Below are positions 13,198-27,800 of a stretch of DNA of 64,000 nucleotides, piece after piece. Below the pieces are notes generated by a model that was given only the letters and a program-made list of their open reading frames with translations, had not been told where the DNA came from and did no database searches. The stretch is from Hermatobates lingyangjiaoensis (lineage: Eukaryota; Arthropoda; Insecta; Hemiptera; Hermatobatidae). Made by a program: the position numbers and the translations under genes. Location: the NCBI GenBank assembly GCA_026182355.1, contig JAPFBL010000003.1:3249001-3313000 (forward strand). The letters are read 5' to 3'. The first letter of the stretch is position 1, and the number at the start of each line of letters is the position of its first letter.

Positions 13198-13865
13198 TTG
13201 ATATCTAGCATCACGAATATTTCATTGGAGCTCCTAAGTACTTCATAATATCAAACATTTGTTCATAATTGCTTAACTAGCCTACCTCATATGATGTCTT
13301 CTTTGTTTGACCTTCCAGCTGTAAAATTTCAGTTCATATACAGCCCTAGGGAGAGGTTTCATAAGACTAGCCTACTCGTGGATCAATTATATTAAAAGTA
13401 TGAATCCAACAGTCGACCCACTGAGTAACACACGGCACATAATCATTGATGACACAACGACACGCTTGTCCAAAAGGGATGGGTCTGTATGATCATATGA
13501 CTGTGAGAGGTGCAACTTTGGAGAGGGCAATTTATGACCGTCCTTAACTGAAACCCGGTTTGACAGACACACACATTTTGTTGTTAATCCGTCTTTTTGA
13601 CTTATTAGTAGTTATCACAATGCTAATCGAAGAGGAAATTGTTGAGCTTTTGAAATAACACGAAAATTTGGAAGAGAAATCCTTGGAATAAGGTTAGTTT
13701 GTTTATATTTTAGCAGCTACCATACTTGGTGGTCGTAACAGCAATGACAGAGGTTTCTAAGGTGTGACCACTCAACCAACTCTAATTCTGAATTTATGTG
13801 GATGTATAATAGAGGAAATAAAACTGTTAAAAAAAACAAATCAAACAAATATAGTTATATTATAT
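13198..13865. other. Intergenic, no gene seen
   Basis: A minus-strand frame of 61 codons near 13387-13572 shows no recognisable family. Confidence 0.45.
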
Positions 13866-13867
13866 AT

Positions 13868-14035
13868 TATCAACGTCCAAGAAATGAAAAAAAAAATCTT
13901 TCAACCGTAACAAGTGGTCTTCATCAGAGTCAAATCTCAACTGAAAGATCTTTCAAATCGTTGAAAAATCTTGGTATTTTTCTCATTTCTTATTGTGTTT
14001 AGGACATTGATTGTTGTTTCACAGGTTTATTGTGA
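13868..14035. repeat. PLE type 1 repeat, hairpin form
   Basis: ATCTTTCAACCGTAACAAGT, GGTCTTCATCAGAGTC, then AACTGAAAGATC and TCATTTCTTATTGTGTTTAG in the opposite sense, so the two ends can pair. Confidence 0.55.
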
Positions 14036-14039
14036 AATC

Positions 14040-15400
14040 GTATTATGTATTAAGTGTATCTATTATATATTTTCCTTTTCAATACGCACTTATATTATTC
14101 TAAATTATTATTTAACAATTACACTATATGTTAAAAAGTTTCTCAAGAAATAGTGCTCTAAAACTGCCATGCAGATTGCGTTTGTAAATGTTTTTCTGGA
14201 AGGGGATAGCAGGAAGATACGTCAGGTTAGTGTGTACACCCGCTAAGTATCTATTTCCAGTTCACAAATCGACTATATCAATATGATGGGTTCAACATTT
14301 AGTTAACAAGAAAAATGAGACGATACATTTAGCTTGAGAGCGTGAGGCAAAAGATGGGATTTCTCACAAATTTATTTCATTTTTTTTTATCTTAATATAC
14401 TTAAGCTTCACATTAACTGATATCTCTAGACAAAGCCTATTTATTTTATTTACAAAGGTTCCAAGGTCTTAAGTTAAAAGTCAATTTCTTCTATGCTTGC
14501 ATTATTATTGATTTTATTTTGTTCATCAAATGAATTTTTTTTTTTAAGATCCAATATAAGCTGATAGTTTTTTAGAACCTGAGTCATCCGTCAAATGATT
14601 TCCTGTATTTCCTCCTGACTTATAACAAAACCATCAGCTTGTGAAAGTTCCTTCTTTTTTTAAATTTACTGTTAGATCGATGAAATAATTTTCGTTACAT
14701 TAAAGAGACTACAATATTAAAGAAATATTTATAATATAAATATTATTACCCAAATGAGAAGAATGCATAGATAGCATAAAATTATAGTAAAACACTATAG
14801 ATGGAAGCAGGCTCGTAGACAAACATAAAATACCTTACTCGCAAATGAAAATGAAATATGGCAAAAAAAGATTGCTTTAGAAATATTTAAAGTTTATGAA
14901 GAAGAAGAAGGACCATCTACGAGAACCTGACGCTGTATTGGTTGCACGGGACCTGATAAGGCCAGTTCGCACAGGATTCCACATCTCACATGAAAGAACA
15001 AACCTCAGAGCGAGATATAAACTGGTCCCTTCTGTAGAAGAGCTCTGACCACTTCAATGTCAGCATTAGCTTTATGCTAATATTTCATAGCAGGCTAAGT
15101 GACAAGCAGTACAAGGTTATTATTGAGATATAATCATTAGTTTTTTGGGCAAATTCAATACAGCAAAATAAAAGCCTATTCAAACATCACTAATAAAAGG
15201 CTATAATCATAACAAAATTAAATTCCTTTATTATAAAAAATAAACACACTTCATACATAAAGACTATACTTACATGGATTACATGTTATATACAGTTATA
15301 TGTTAATTCCACAAAGGATGTTGTTTACTTTATAAGAAAAATAAACCATTTTACCTCATGATTCTCTTAATGCCTCGGGAGAAATATAAGAAAATTTGTG
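14040..15400. other. Intergenic sequence 3' of RIOK1, no gene seen
   Basis: AT-rich; nothing recognised. Confidence 0.5.
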
Positions 15401-15411
15401 AAATTAAATGG

Positions 15412-15417
15412 TTTATT
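15412..15417 (-). terminator. Poly(A) signal of RIOK1
   Basis: AATAAA on the minus strand, 37 nt past the stop codon. Position fits a short 3' UTR; a cleavage site cannot be seen directly. Confidence 0.55.
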
Positions 15418-15453
15418 CTACTTACCTAAAATTATTTAAATGATACCTAAAAA

Positions 15454-15555
15454 TTATTTAAGTTTTTTTATTTTTTCTTTTCTTTTTTTAACGTGTTTCT
15501 TTACTTTTACTTTTCTCTTTTCTGATTGTTGTTCTTTAACTGCTTTCTTTCGAGC
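15454..15555 (-). CDS. RIOK1: RIOK1 exon 10 (residues 509-541, stop)
   Basis: Basic C-terminal tail ([15 protein letters not shown] then [10 protein letters not shown]) ending in TAA. It joins exon 9 in frame to recreate the KK-VKE-Q-EKRK motif of other RIO1 proteins, so this distant exon is well supported despite a 2.6-kb intron full of repeats. Confidence 0.9.
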   Translation of the reverse strand, partial: ARKKAVKEQQSEKRKVKVKKHVKKRKEKIKKLK

Positions 15556-18500
15556 CTGAAACACATTTGTAATCAACTATTTTAAAAATTAAACAAAGGC
15601 TTGTATTTTTATAAAATGTCAGTGTATTTAAAGATTTAAAGTACATAAATTGATAAATTACCTCTAGCCAAAATTAGATCCTAATAGTATTCTCTGAGCG
15701 CAGTTGTTTTTGACAAACCTGTTCAATAATCCATGTGGAAGCTCTATGACTGAACATGCTGCAGGATTAACACAAGACTAGGCCTTCAGGGCTCTACCTT
15801 TAGTAGGCCTCTCGATATCAGAAAATTACGAGGTAATCTTAACAAGTTAGGCAGCTATAGGCCAATCTTCCATACAACTGATTGATTAATTATACATCAT
15901 TAAAAAAAAGCAACCAGAACAAAACGGACTTTATAAAGAGACATTGATCTTCAACGAATAATAATGGAGGATATAGAATCCTGAGATTGTATGTAGACTG
16001 AATGAAAAGGAGGTAGAGTTCGAAAAAAGACTAACCACATTGACGGATAATTAAGAATTTTTTTTGAAAAAAGAATGAGTTAGCTATAGCTAGTAGTAGT
16101 ATTCTTAATGTTAGTACATTGAATGGGTTAGCTAAAGCTAGTAGTAGTGTTCTTAATGTTAGTACATTGAATGGGTTAGCTAAAGCTAGTAGTAGTGTTC
16201 TTAATGTTAGTACATTGAATGGGTTAGCTAAAGCTAGTAGTAGTGTTCTTAATGTTAGTACTTTGAATGGGTTAGCTAAAGCTAGTAGTAGTGTTCTTAA
16301 TGTTAGTACTTTGAATGGGTTAGCTAAAGCTAGTAGTAGTGTTCTTAATGTTAGTACATTGAATGGGTTAGTTAAAGCTAGTAGTAGTGTTCTTAATGTT
16401 AGTACTTTGAATGGGTTAGCTAAAGCTAGTAGTAGTGTTCTTAATGTTAGTACATTGAATGGGTTAGCTAAAGCTAGTAGTAGTGTTCTTAATGTTAGTA
16501 CTTTGAATGGGTTAGCTATAGCTAGTAGTAGTGTTCTTAATGTTAGTACTTTGAATGGGTTAGCTAAAGCTAGTAGTAGTGTTCTTAATGTTAGTACTTT
16601 GAATGGGTTAGCTATAGCTAGTAGTAGTGTTCTTAATGTTAGTACTTTGAATGGGTTAGCTAAAGCTAGTAGTAGTGTTCTTAATGTTAGTACTTTGAAT
16701 GGGTTAGCTAAAGCTAGTAGTAGTGTTCTTAATGCTAGTACTTTGAATGGGTTAGCTATAGCTAGTAGTAGTGTTCTTAATGTTAGTGCTTAAAAGTTGA
16801 TTTGGTAAATAAAAAAGCGTGTGAACCCACAGCCATTATCGAAAGGTCGCAATGACTATCCGAGCCTCAAGAAATAGGAATTTATGGAAGACACCTAAAT
16901 TTTGGGGCTTCCAATGTAGATGTAACAAATAAATCACACTATCCACCTAAAGGACAGAACTAAACCCGGAAAACTGCAGACAAAGCAAACAAAATTTAAA
17001 TGAGAACCCTTGGCTGGGGTCGAACTGCAAAGTCAGCCCACCACCATTCAACCTGCAGACATTTTTGCAAAAAGTTCTAGAACCTACAGATGAAAGTAAA
17101 AGCTAAGTAATTATTCAGAATTAGCAAACTAATATATATAAGTATATAAGCAAAACTAATAATTACTGAAAACGTAATCATCAGATTAAATCTTATGGTG
17201 ATGTCTCCATCAGAATCATGGATGAGTTTTGTTCATGGGGCAAGCCAATTTCGGAAAAGGCAAACTGGCCTCTAATGGATCGTTTTTGGTAACTTCAAAA
17301 TACCAAACAATCGGCAATTTCAGCATTTTAAACAATCGAAAAATATAAATAATGCCACTTTCAACATAATTTCAATTAGAAATCTTTAATGACATCGTAG
17401 AATCTCAGGACTGTGGGTATTCTGTCCATTCAGAGGAAAATATGTACAAATATGTTCCATTTCTCAATAAAAAAATTATCTAATTTTTAAGAGTTAAATC
17501 TTAATCACGAGAGAAATTACACCATATCAATCTCTTATAAGAATTTTAACTACAATCATTGATATTAAATAAATATATTATGTTGTTTGATTGGGAAAGA
17601 TAACTGGAAAGAACCAAATTAACTGTAGAAGTTCTCTTCGGCCCTGAAGCAACATCTTGATCAGAATCTGCTAAATAGTAGACCTCTCCTGATCACTGAT
17701 AAGCACGCTAACCACTAAATAAGGGGTCAGGCTAGCTCAGTGGTTACGTGCTCGCCTCTGAACTGATAGGACCGGGGTTCGATCCCCACCTGACCCTCGA
17801 TTTCTTCACGCGGGAGTTGAATAAATCCGAGCATGTCGTCCCTCGGAGAAGGACGTTAAATGTCGGTCCCGAGCCTGTGCGATGTCAGGTTCTCGTTAAA
17901 GATCCCTACTCTAAATACACTTTAGTTAGGCAAAATTTAGGACTTCCACTGTAGAATCAATCTTCATTGTGCGGTATCACAAAGGGCCAATGCTCGGCCT
18001 AAGTATGTTCCCTTGTGGGGCTACCACTGCAACCTAACCTAACCTAACCACTAAATACTAGACCATTGACCAGAATGAAAAAAATTTAAAACTAAAATAA
18101 TGTAAAAAATAATAAGTGGTTACCCTTTTGGAGTCAGGCGATTCATCCCTAGGTCTTGCTGCATTAACAAACTTAGAGCAGTTTTGCTTTCCATCACTGG
18201 AGCCTTCTCCTTCCTCTCCACTCTGGTCTTCGCTGGTCGACTCTTCACTCTCTCGCACTCGAGGCTCTAGTTCCTCCGTCAAACCAACCACGTTCCTGTA
18301 GTTGATGTCATCTTCTGTTGTAACCCCTTTTTTCACTAAACTGATATCTCTTTCAAAATCAACAACCTAGAATTCATACTCAATATTTAACCATATAACC
18401 AATTTAAAGAGTTAAAGAAAATAACTTTTGTTATATATTCTAGTATTACAACAATCAAACAGATGTAAACTGTGAAAAAATGTTTGGGACGCAGTTTTTA

Positions 18501-21500
18501 TAAATTTCCTTTTACGTGAAAAACTTTTTCTTTGATTACTCGGTATAAATCACGTTTTTGAACTCCTTAAAAACAATCATTTATAGGTCCCCTTTCTAAA
18601 TTGAGAACGTCCTTTTTTTCCTCATATTGAAAACAAAAAGAACAAAAAGAATTTACTAGAGTCTAGAACCTAGCTAGATTCTAACAAACCTGTCCATAGT
18701 ATTTTCCATATTTGCTTTATTTAATTAATGACATATTTCGGTACCCTATACTATTATCAGGCACATTCAAAGCTTAACAATTACTAAAAAAGTATAAACA
18801 AAATATAATAGAATTAACATATATAACAGAGTGATGCTATAATCCATAGTGTCCAATGTAACAAATGGTTCCTATTTTTGACCTTTGGGAACCCTTTCTG
18901 AAACACTGATTAGGTCACGGCCCCCAAATAACAATATATATATATATATGAAATTCCTTGTATTGCTATTCTCCAATTTATTATGGAATGACTATTCCGT
19001 AAAACAACGATGTATTAGGACTCGGTAAATTCATAAATAACTTCCAATTTTGTAATAAAAGTTAGAAGGTGCTGCTGAAATTACTTTTAGACCAATTTAA
19101 ATTCATTAAAACATTCACATATTCACAATTTTCATAAATTTATGAATTCATCATAGTGTGACAGCATGACACTACAATTATTTTTTTTTTTTTGTTAACA
19201 ATTCTGTCCTGGGTGTCTTCGCTGATATCGCACATCTCAAATCGTCTTCCACATTTAGTTGATTTTGGTACTTGTTGGAGGATGATGATAAACTGGAGGG
19301 GAATACTTACTCATACTTTCTCAAAATTAAACATGTCGGTTTGAGAACGACAATAAATTCCTACTACGAGTTCTGATAATACTAGGAATTTCTTGAAACT
19401 TTTTTACCATACTCCTGTATTTGTGGTTCACCAACCAAACGTTGGCTTCAAAATTATATTTAACTCAATAAACTCTTCCTGCGCAACTTCAGGGGGATTA
19501 GATAGATCGAGCTTAAAAGGGTTGACTGTAAAAGGGAGAAAGATCGGCTACAATCGTCAGGAAAACAGCGATTCGTCCGAACTCCGAACCAATGGTCCTA
19601 CTGAACCTGCTCAGCTGCAGGTAAGCTCAGTGGCCTTTGTAGCCCCTGGTTCAATGAACCTGTAGAAATAAAGCCGATGCAGCCTGTGGTAGGACTGCAT
19701 GGCCCCACTAGGGGCGAAAGCAATTATAATACAAGAAAAACAGTTAGATATAAATATCAAACTTGGTAATTCTTGTAGAATCTTAAAATTGTTTTCCAAC
19801 AGACCGATCCGGATCAGCCAGGTAGGAGGTGAGTTCAACCACCCTACCTTAATCCTCCAAAATGCTCCCTGATCCAAGGCGATGTCTAAGTCAACATTCC
19901 TGTACAACTCCACCTTGTATATATAAACTTACTAACCCACTATTATGCTCATTATTGTCCTGATAATGTAAGTGGTACATTCGAAACATGTCGACAAGTA
20001 ATATAGGTGATAAGATACAAGCCAAATATGGGGCATTATTTAACAACATATGTTTAAATGAAAGACTGCTTCCAACTTTTACAATACCAACGAAACTTCA
20101 TCTGATTTGTAAAAGACTGAGGATGGTAGAGTTAAAAATTGAATCTACCTGCATTAGAGTCTGGGGGATGAAGGCTTTCTTGAAGACCTCTTCTGTGACA
20201 ACCTGCTCGTGAGTCAAGTCTTGGTCTGCTTCCACTCTGTCAGATAACTCGTCCAAGCACTTCTCAACCGTCTTCTCAGTAATCGATGGGTCAGTAATAA
20301 AATCGAATAGGCTTTTTACAGACAAGGTTGCTACATTATTCTTACGGAAGAAATCTGTAAAAATGTTAACACTAAAATTTTTGAAAGTAATTACACATCA
20401 ATAACAAGATGAAATAATTAAATAAGTAATACAAAACTTATATAAAACTATTAAATATTTTTGTGTAGTTTTTTTTGTGTATACGTTTTTGTTTACGTGT
20501 ACAAACCACTATGGTTATGAACTTTATTTGATTAACGATGGTAAATAATAACATTTATAAGGTTATTGACCTAGATTTGACCTACCTCAAAGTACTTCAG
20601 AGCAGGAAATATTTAGACTCCTACATCACGAATATGGTTTTAACTGGGTGGATCTAAGATAGGGAACGGGGAAGATCATCTTTCCTCGTAGGAGAGATAC
20701 GAGTTTATTTACCCTCTAGCCCGCGGATGTGAGGGCTACAGGCCAGTGTTCCGGCCTCTAGAAAATGCTTCCTCCTCTTTCTCTCTTTCTTCAGTCTTTC
20801 CTGTTTACTAGAGTCCTTACTTGCCTTCAAAGTGATTCTCATCTTTCTACCAAATGACGACGAAGTCGAAATATAGAAGTGAGCTTTTGTGATTTTCTGA
20901 CTGTGGTTTATATATATATAGAGCTTAGACGTTTATATATATATATGTCAACTTCCAATAGTAAAAAATTCAAAAATGGGACAAATACTTTCAACCAAAA
21001 AAACTGGTCTTCGTTGATCATACTCGACATTAGTCCAATTTCTGAATTTTTTATTGTGGTTTATATGGTGATTTTTGTTTTATGTGTTAAATCAGTTAAA
21101 TCTTGTTTTATATATATATGCAACCTCTACATCATTGACAAGACAACGAAGGTTTTGCAGGGTAGCGAGTAACTGGGCTACCAGCCACATAACTCTAATT
21201 CATCTGGACTTATTGGTCTAACTCTATTCTTGTTGGTCACTAACACAACAAATCACATATCTTCCTCCGGCCAACTGATAGAAACCTGTATATAAAAGCA
21301 ACTTCTGAGCCATAATTTTACCTGAAGATAACCAGAGAATGGTTGAAACATGTCGGAAGAAACAATCAAGAAGTCACAATGGAAAAATATCTAACTTTTA
21401 ATATTGGTACACCAGATGACTTTTTTGCATCATCGAGATATCATAGTATCTTTTCACTTTGGTAGTATATCCTAAGTTAAAGTTGTCAGTTTCATTCGTC

Positions 21501-21802
21501 CTGAAGACATTTCATATTCATTCGTATGAATAATCTTTTTAAGAACACCTTCATCTTGTTTATATCAATAGTGCATATATGTTTTATAGTAGATGGCTAT
21601 TATTTCTCCAGGATTTACTATATTTGATGCTTCAGACTTGACACACCATGTTCACTTTGTTTACACTCTGATGACATACATTAAAGGTCTCAGACCATTT
21701 ATTTCTATTGTTTTCCTTTTTCCATTGTGGTTTAAACTTCATTGATTGCATCAAGTGTGTACTCGTATTTATTGTGATTTTTCTGCACACACACACACAC
21801 AC

Positions 21803-21859
<57 letters not shown>

Positions 21860-24800
21860 TAAATAAATATATAGTTCAATGTACATAAAGAAACATAGAG
21901 AAATTAAAAACACACATTTAGAGTCTCTAATTTTCGGTTGAACCGTCTTCAGGAGAGATAACAGAGGGAATCCAACAGAGCGTCTCTGTACCAGTGCGCT
22001 TGGATTCCCTCTCTTATCCCTGCTGAAGACGGTTCAACCAAAAATTAGAGACTGTAAGTTTGTGTTTTTAATTTCTCTATATATATTGAACTGTATATGT
22101 CCATTTCGGATCGTATTTTCATCGGAAAAGGATATATATATATATAATAAAAACGTAACGGTACATCTGAAAGGGAAAGTAATCAAACACACAGGAAAGT
22201 AAATACACATATTCATCGACAAAATCTGTAGTGGTAAATTCTCTGAGAAAGGAGTTAAACGTATTTAATGCTGACTTAATTATTTAGAGCAATTAAAAAG
22301 CTAAATCACCTTGATCTTAGGAATATAATAGTTGAAATAATATGACAGCAGAGTCAAAATACCTGTAATATTAGTGCAATCCTTTCTTAAAAATTCTAGA
22401 GAATGTGGATGGTCATGTTCTACAGATTGACTTACATCTATTATATAGACTTCTCCCTCATGATACCTGCAACACAAAGTATCGTTAACTATTTCAGTAT
22501 TATGTGTGTGTTTTTTATTAATTTTAAGGAGTTTTGTTGTATTACCCAACGCCCATTCTTAGAATGATAGTTATTTTAATACTATACTCTACATACCATC
22601 AAGAGCTCTTGATGTTACAAATAATTGTCAACATATTAAGTAAAGGTTAAAAGCTACTATAAGTTACCATTTCACATAGGAAGTCCTACATCTACCATAC
22701 TCAACTTAATTTTGGATAGATATCTTTAAAGAGGATCTATCAGAAGCCTGTTGGCTGTAAACTCTACGATATAATAGCCTGTAACATCGTACATGCCTTC
22801 ACCCTCGGCTTGACATCCTCTCAGAAAAACACAGAGGACAAGTTTCTCCATCATCTATGGCAACAGCAGCACGTATACTAACTAGACCACCTTGAATATC
22901 TATCCCGTCTTTGATTAACATTTAATAAATAATAAATACCTGGACCTAATGGGCAGATTTAATATACCAATAAACAACTATACTAAGAAGATGATATCAA
23001 ATTATGAATAGTTGAAATATAATTTAAAAAATCAACTTTATAGATACACCACAAAAATTTAGGCCTAACTACCTCACCTTAAGTTTGATATCACACTATT
23101 TCCGATATGTAAATATCAATAAAAGCGATGAAAACATTTTCAAAAAAAGAGTTAAAATATAAAACTTGCAAATATATTATTTATTTAAAATACTATGCAA
23201 TCCAGGTTTTTCTTGGAACAGTATCACTCATTCAACATTATTTTAAAGTAAGGAAAATAAAAATAATCTATAAAGTAAGCCGACAATCTATAATACTAAT
23301 TGGATGTAATTTTCACGACCTCTACTATAAATAAACTTGAGTCATAAGTTGTATAATCATTTATTGTATGGTATTTAGTTCTATGAAGAAGAAAAAGGAA
23401 CGCAGCAGGTCACCACCTAAATACAGTTCATAAACGTGTTTAAAAACACTTTGTGTTCATCATTACATTATAACGGCCTTAACAGAAAGATATACTGAGA
23501 ATGCACACAAAGTGTTTGAAACACACAGTTAAATGTAAACTGATCTTATGTGGAGATCTCTTCTTACTTTATTTAATTCTAATATTAATAAACTTAAGTT
23601 TAAGGGCTTATCTTTAACAAATATAGTTGGCATTTACAAATGAGGCACACTTTCATTTTCTAGAAAACAGCAGAAGGCAACAGCCTATAATATAAGATTG
23701 ATGAACATATTAAAAAAAAATTACATTTTTTATAATGTTCTTAAGCATATTTTCTTAAATTAATGTTAGGCAAATAAGACTAAAAATACTTACAGTAAAT
23801 TGAATTCACTGAGATCAGCATGGACTAATTTGCATTTGTTGTACATTGTCCACATCATTTTTACACAATCTCTGTAGAGTTTACAGGCAACAGACTCTGA
23901 TAGATCCACATCCTGCAAACAAAACGCACATGTATAAGCTGCTCCACGCTACTACTCTTGCAACCTTACGAGAAGGTTCTGTTTCTCACACAATAACCTT
24001 GGACTTGCAATAAGTTAAGTGGAACTACCCATCCTGGGTCGGGAACCACAGTCGCCACGAGTCCAAAACCAGTTTAAAAGACATGGATGGGGACCGCTGT
24101 TGTCGCCACTGTGCCGAGGGCATTGTTCATTGAAATCCATCACGGACTCCTCATCTTCTTTATTGACGAAGGTGCAAATCAACCTCTATATTGATATATA
24201 TAGTAGGAAAACTTCAAATGAATTACTAAGAATAACTAAACACATCGAAGAGTTCAATCAAAGAAGTCAATCCACCAATCACAACCATTTTACCTTTCTT
24301 ACGTCAAAGCATTTAGTTACAAACAATCACCAGTTCAATCAAAGAAGTCAATCCACCAATCACAACCATTTTACCTTTCTTACATCAAATCATTTAGTTA
24401 CAAACAATCACCAGTTCAATAAAAGAAGTCAATCCACCAATCACAACCATTTTACCTTTCTTACATCAAATCATTTAGTTACAAACAATCACCAGTTCAA
24501 TCAAAGAAGTCAATCCACCAATCACAACCATTTTACCTTTCTTACGTCAAAGCATTTAGTTACAAACAATCACCAGTTCAATCAAAGAAGTCAATCCACC
24601 AATCACAACCATTTTACCTTTCTTACATCAAATCATTTAGTTACAAACAATCACCAGTTCAATCAAAGAAGTCAATCCACCAATCACAACCATTTTACCT
24701 TTCTTACGTCAAAGCATTTAGTTACAAACAATCACCAGTTCAATCAAAGAAGTCAATCCACCAATCACAACCATTTTACCTTTCTTACATCAAATCATTT

Positions 24801-27800
24801 AGTTACAAACAATCACCAGTTCAATCACAGAAGTCAATCCACCAATCACAACCATTTTACCTTTCTCACATGAAATCATTTAGTTACAAACAATCAGCAG
24901 TTCAATCAAAGAAGTCAATCCACCAATCACAACCATTTTACCCTTCTCACATCAAAGCATTTAGTTACAAACAATCACCAGTTCAATCAAAGAAGTCAAT
25001 CCACCAATCACAACCATTTTACCCTTCTCACATCAAAGCATTTAGTTACAAACAATCACCAGTTCAATCAAAGAAGTCAATCCACCAATCACAACCATTT
25101 TACCTTTCTTACATCAAATCATTTAGTTACAAACAATCACCAGTTCAATCAATACATAAGTATAAACATACTACATAAAAATATCCAATTTCTGGAAATA
25201 GTACTCTAGATGATTTTGAAAACAACCAAAATGCTCTCCTTTGTCTGAATGAACAAATTCTTAGCCCCCGAAATCCTGCAACTATTTCTAGAAATCTGTA
25301 AGTACTACTATTTCCCCTGGTATTTTTGATGGTTTAGATTTGTTATTTTAGACTTAGTTTAATAAGTCAAGGGCCCTAACCTACACTGACAACACTTTTT
25401 TCTCTAACACTTCCCAGATATACCAGGGATGCGTCCTCCTTGCACTACACTCATACTCTTTCCACTGGTCAGCCCTTTCCATCCAACACAACGACTGTGT
25501 TCATATTTTAAAGTTACTCAGGTTTGTCCTTAGTAAGTGAATTACAGGTTCGTTTTGTATTCTAGGTGCGACCTAAATAATACGTCTCCGAAACGCGTTA
25601 TTCCTATGCAAAGACTTCTATTATTTTCTTTTTTAACAGGAGTATTATAGCATTGTAACCGACCGCACAACTCTTGAATTATATAAGAAATGACTATCTT
25701 AAACAACATAGTTTCGCACACATTAGTATACAGTATTAAAGCCTGCTGTTATGCGTCTTTTACGGCCTGAGGCTAATATTTGGGTTACCACCAAAAAGAT
25801 TACACGATTTCGTCTTCAATCCACTTTAAATTTCACAGAGTTGCTCATTAGGGACTGTCACCAATGTTATTAGTAACAGTACTGTATTACCGGATTGTTT
25901 CTACAACTAGAGTTAAATGTTGCCCTCCTGGACTTATTGAAGTACGGATTTTTAATGAGTACCTGGCATCAATCAATGGAAGACAAACATGTGCCACAAC
26001 AAAATATTTGTGGTAAACTAAATAAAACATCTTGTACCAAGGTATTTTAATTATATTCATCATATGCCATTGCAGTAAAATAATGATTTTGTTTTACCCA
26101 GTTAACATATTTGCCCCATTAATAATGTAAGGTGTGTTAAAATAGAGCTGATACAGTAATTTCTTGCTCGCAGTTAAAAATAAGTTTGTACCACTATTGA
26201 TTTATTTTCATGACCAAAATTGGAATAACAAGTCCTAAGTAATAACGTCAAATACAACTACTTCACTAAAGAATACACCAGATCTCGAATCGAAATAATG
26301 AATTATAGAAAACAAAGAATAATAAGTCTGAAAAACAATGGAACTGACCTTAAGTTTGGGAGCCGGCCAGCCATCTTTGCCAATAAAGCTCATGACGAGG
26401 ACATGAGATCTGAGCAAGAGAGGCTCTGGAACAGGCAAGTCTGCACCCCTCATCCGAACAAGATTTCGCATTTCCTTCTCTGCCCAAGTCGCTACCATTT
26501 TACGGGGATTACTTTTGCAGTATCCATGACGAAATCTTATGAAACATTCAATATTTGTAACATTCACATTTATTAAAGGATTCTCATAAAACAATCAATA
26601 CTTTCAATTCTATAGTAATATTATATAGTCAAATGACTCACTTCAATCTTTTTTTTTATTGTAGTAGAAATCAACTAAAAGGCCAGGAAAGGAGACAAGT
26701 TATAAAAAGAAATCAAAGCAAAATAGTAAAAAAAATGCCTAACATAATATCCAACTCTCTGAGAATGAATTTAGAATTCTTTTGATTTTATGTTAATGTG
26801 GTCATTGTGTAGACAAAATCTATCCATCTTTTTCTCTGGTAAATTATCAAAATCATAGATAACCTATTTGATGATTCGTTTTAATGGGGCTACATTTATC
26901 TTATGAAATTTAACAAAATTGGATAATTAGTTCTACAACAATCTGACATGTTTTACTGGACTAGGTCTCATTGGACTCGTGAGCACCGCAACCAAATCTG
27001 TTATATTGTGCCTATCATTCTCTGCTTCCTTCTTACCTATACATTAATTATTTGATTGATGAAGTTGGAGAGTGTTCTACACCGGTTTGTCTGGCTCTAA
27101 CTTTTTCCAAGAGGCCCACTGCTTCGTTCCTCTGCATTCCCATGTATCAGGTAACCACAGAGAGTTAACTTTCTTTTACTGGCTAGATACTGAAGGGTCA
27201 GCACATATTCACAGACTAATTTTGAATTAATAACCATGAATTTGAAAGCCTTCAAGGTATTCTGTTTGACTCGATTCTGATATAAAAATTCTAAGCCAAA
27301 GTAAACAAATCCAGTAAGTACATTAGATTATCCGTTATTTCATGTTCAGTTTGCAGTTTTTAGAACTATATTGCCTTATGTGGTAATCAGAATTTCCTCC
27401 ATTTTTTTATGGCATACTTAATTTTGGCTCAAAATTTAATTTTTCAATTTAACCTTTTATCGTGAAAAAATTTTCTAAAATAATAAAAAATACCATAACA
27501 CCTATTTCGGCCCATATAATTTCAACTCAAAAATATCAGTTCATCCGCTCAAGGGTTGCTATCTTTCGGTATAATTCCATTATGATCATTCAAACGATGA
27601 GTCATTAAGGTTTCAGAGTCAATCATAAATCACAAATTTTACATTTTATTGTAAACTGGCATTTCTTGTAATTGAGATAATCTGAAAGTTTTTTTCAGTA
27701 AAACTGCTGTCATTTTAATATTGATTCGAAAATTTCAACTCTCTATAGTTAGTAGTTCAGGTTAAAAAAACTATGAATATGATTTTCCAAACGAGACCTG

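Larger units (their letters stand above)
15556..18123. other. RIOK1 intron 9, contents
   Basis: Holds a 48-bp minisatellite (16079-16795), a tRNA-derived SINE with TSD (17708-18057) and otherwise AT-rich unique sequence in which I see no gene. Confidence 0.7.
20355..22362. other. RIOK1 intron 7, contents
   Basis: Contains CTGANGA-type hairpin strings (20850-20880, 21323-21353), a CA/TA microsatellite (21784-21855) and a PLE type 2 hairpin (21873-22094). No exon seen. Confidence 0.55.

Noticed and set aside
16119..16793. 224-codon ORF as a repetitive protein gene
   Set aside because: It is the in-frame reading of a 48-bp minisatellite in a RIOK1 intron, with no exon signals and nothing outside the repeat.
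17724..17800. Functional tRNA gene
   Set aside because: It has boxes A and B and an acceptor stem, but the anticodon arm is poor and it continues into a SINE body with TSD.
16079..25152. CRISPR-like arrays
   Set aside because: The tandem repeats have no spacers, units are long, and the window is an intron-bearing animal genome.
24019..25178. 284- and 102-codon ORFs as genes
   Set aside because: Both are readings of the 81-bp minisatellite plus a repeat fragment; the frame continues only because 81 is divisible by three.
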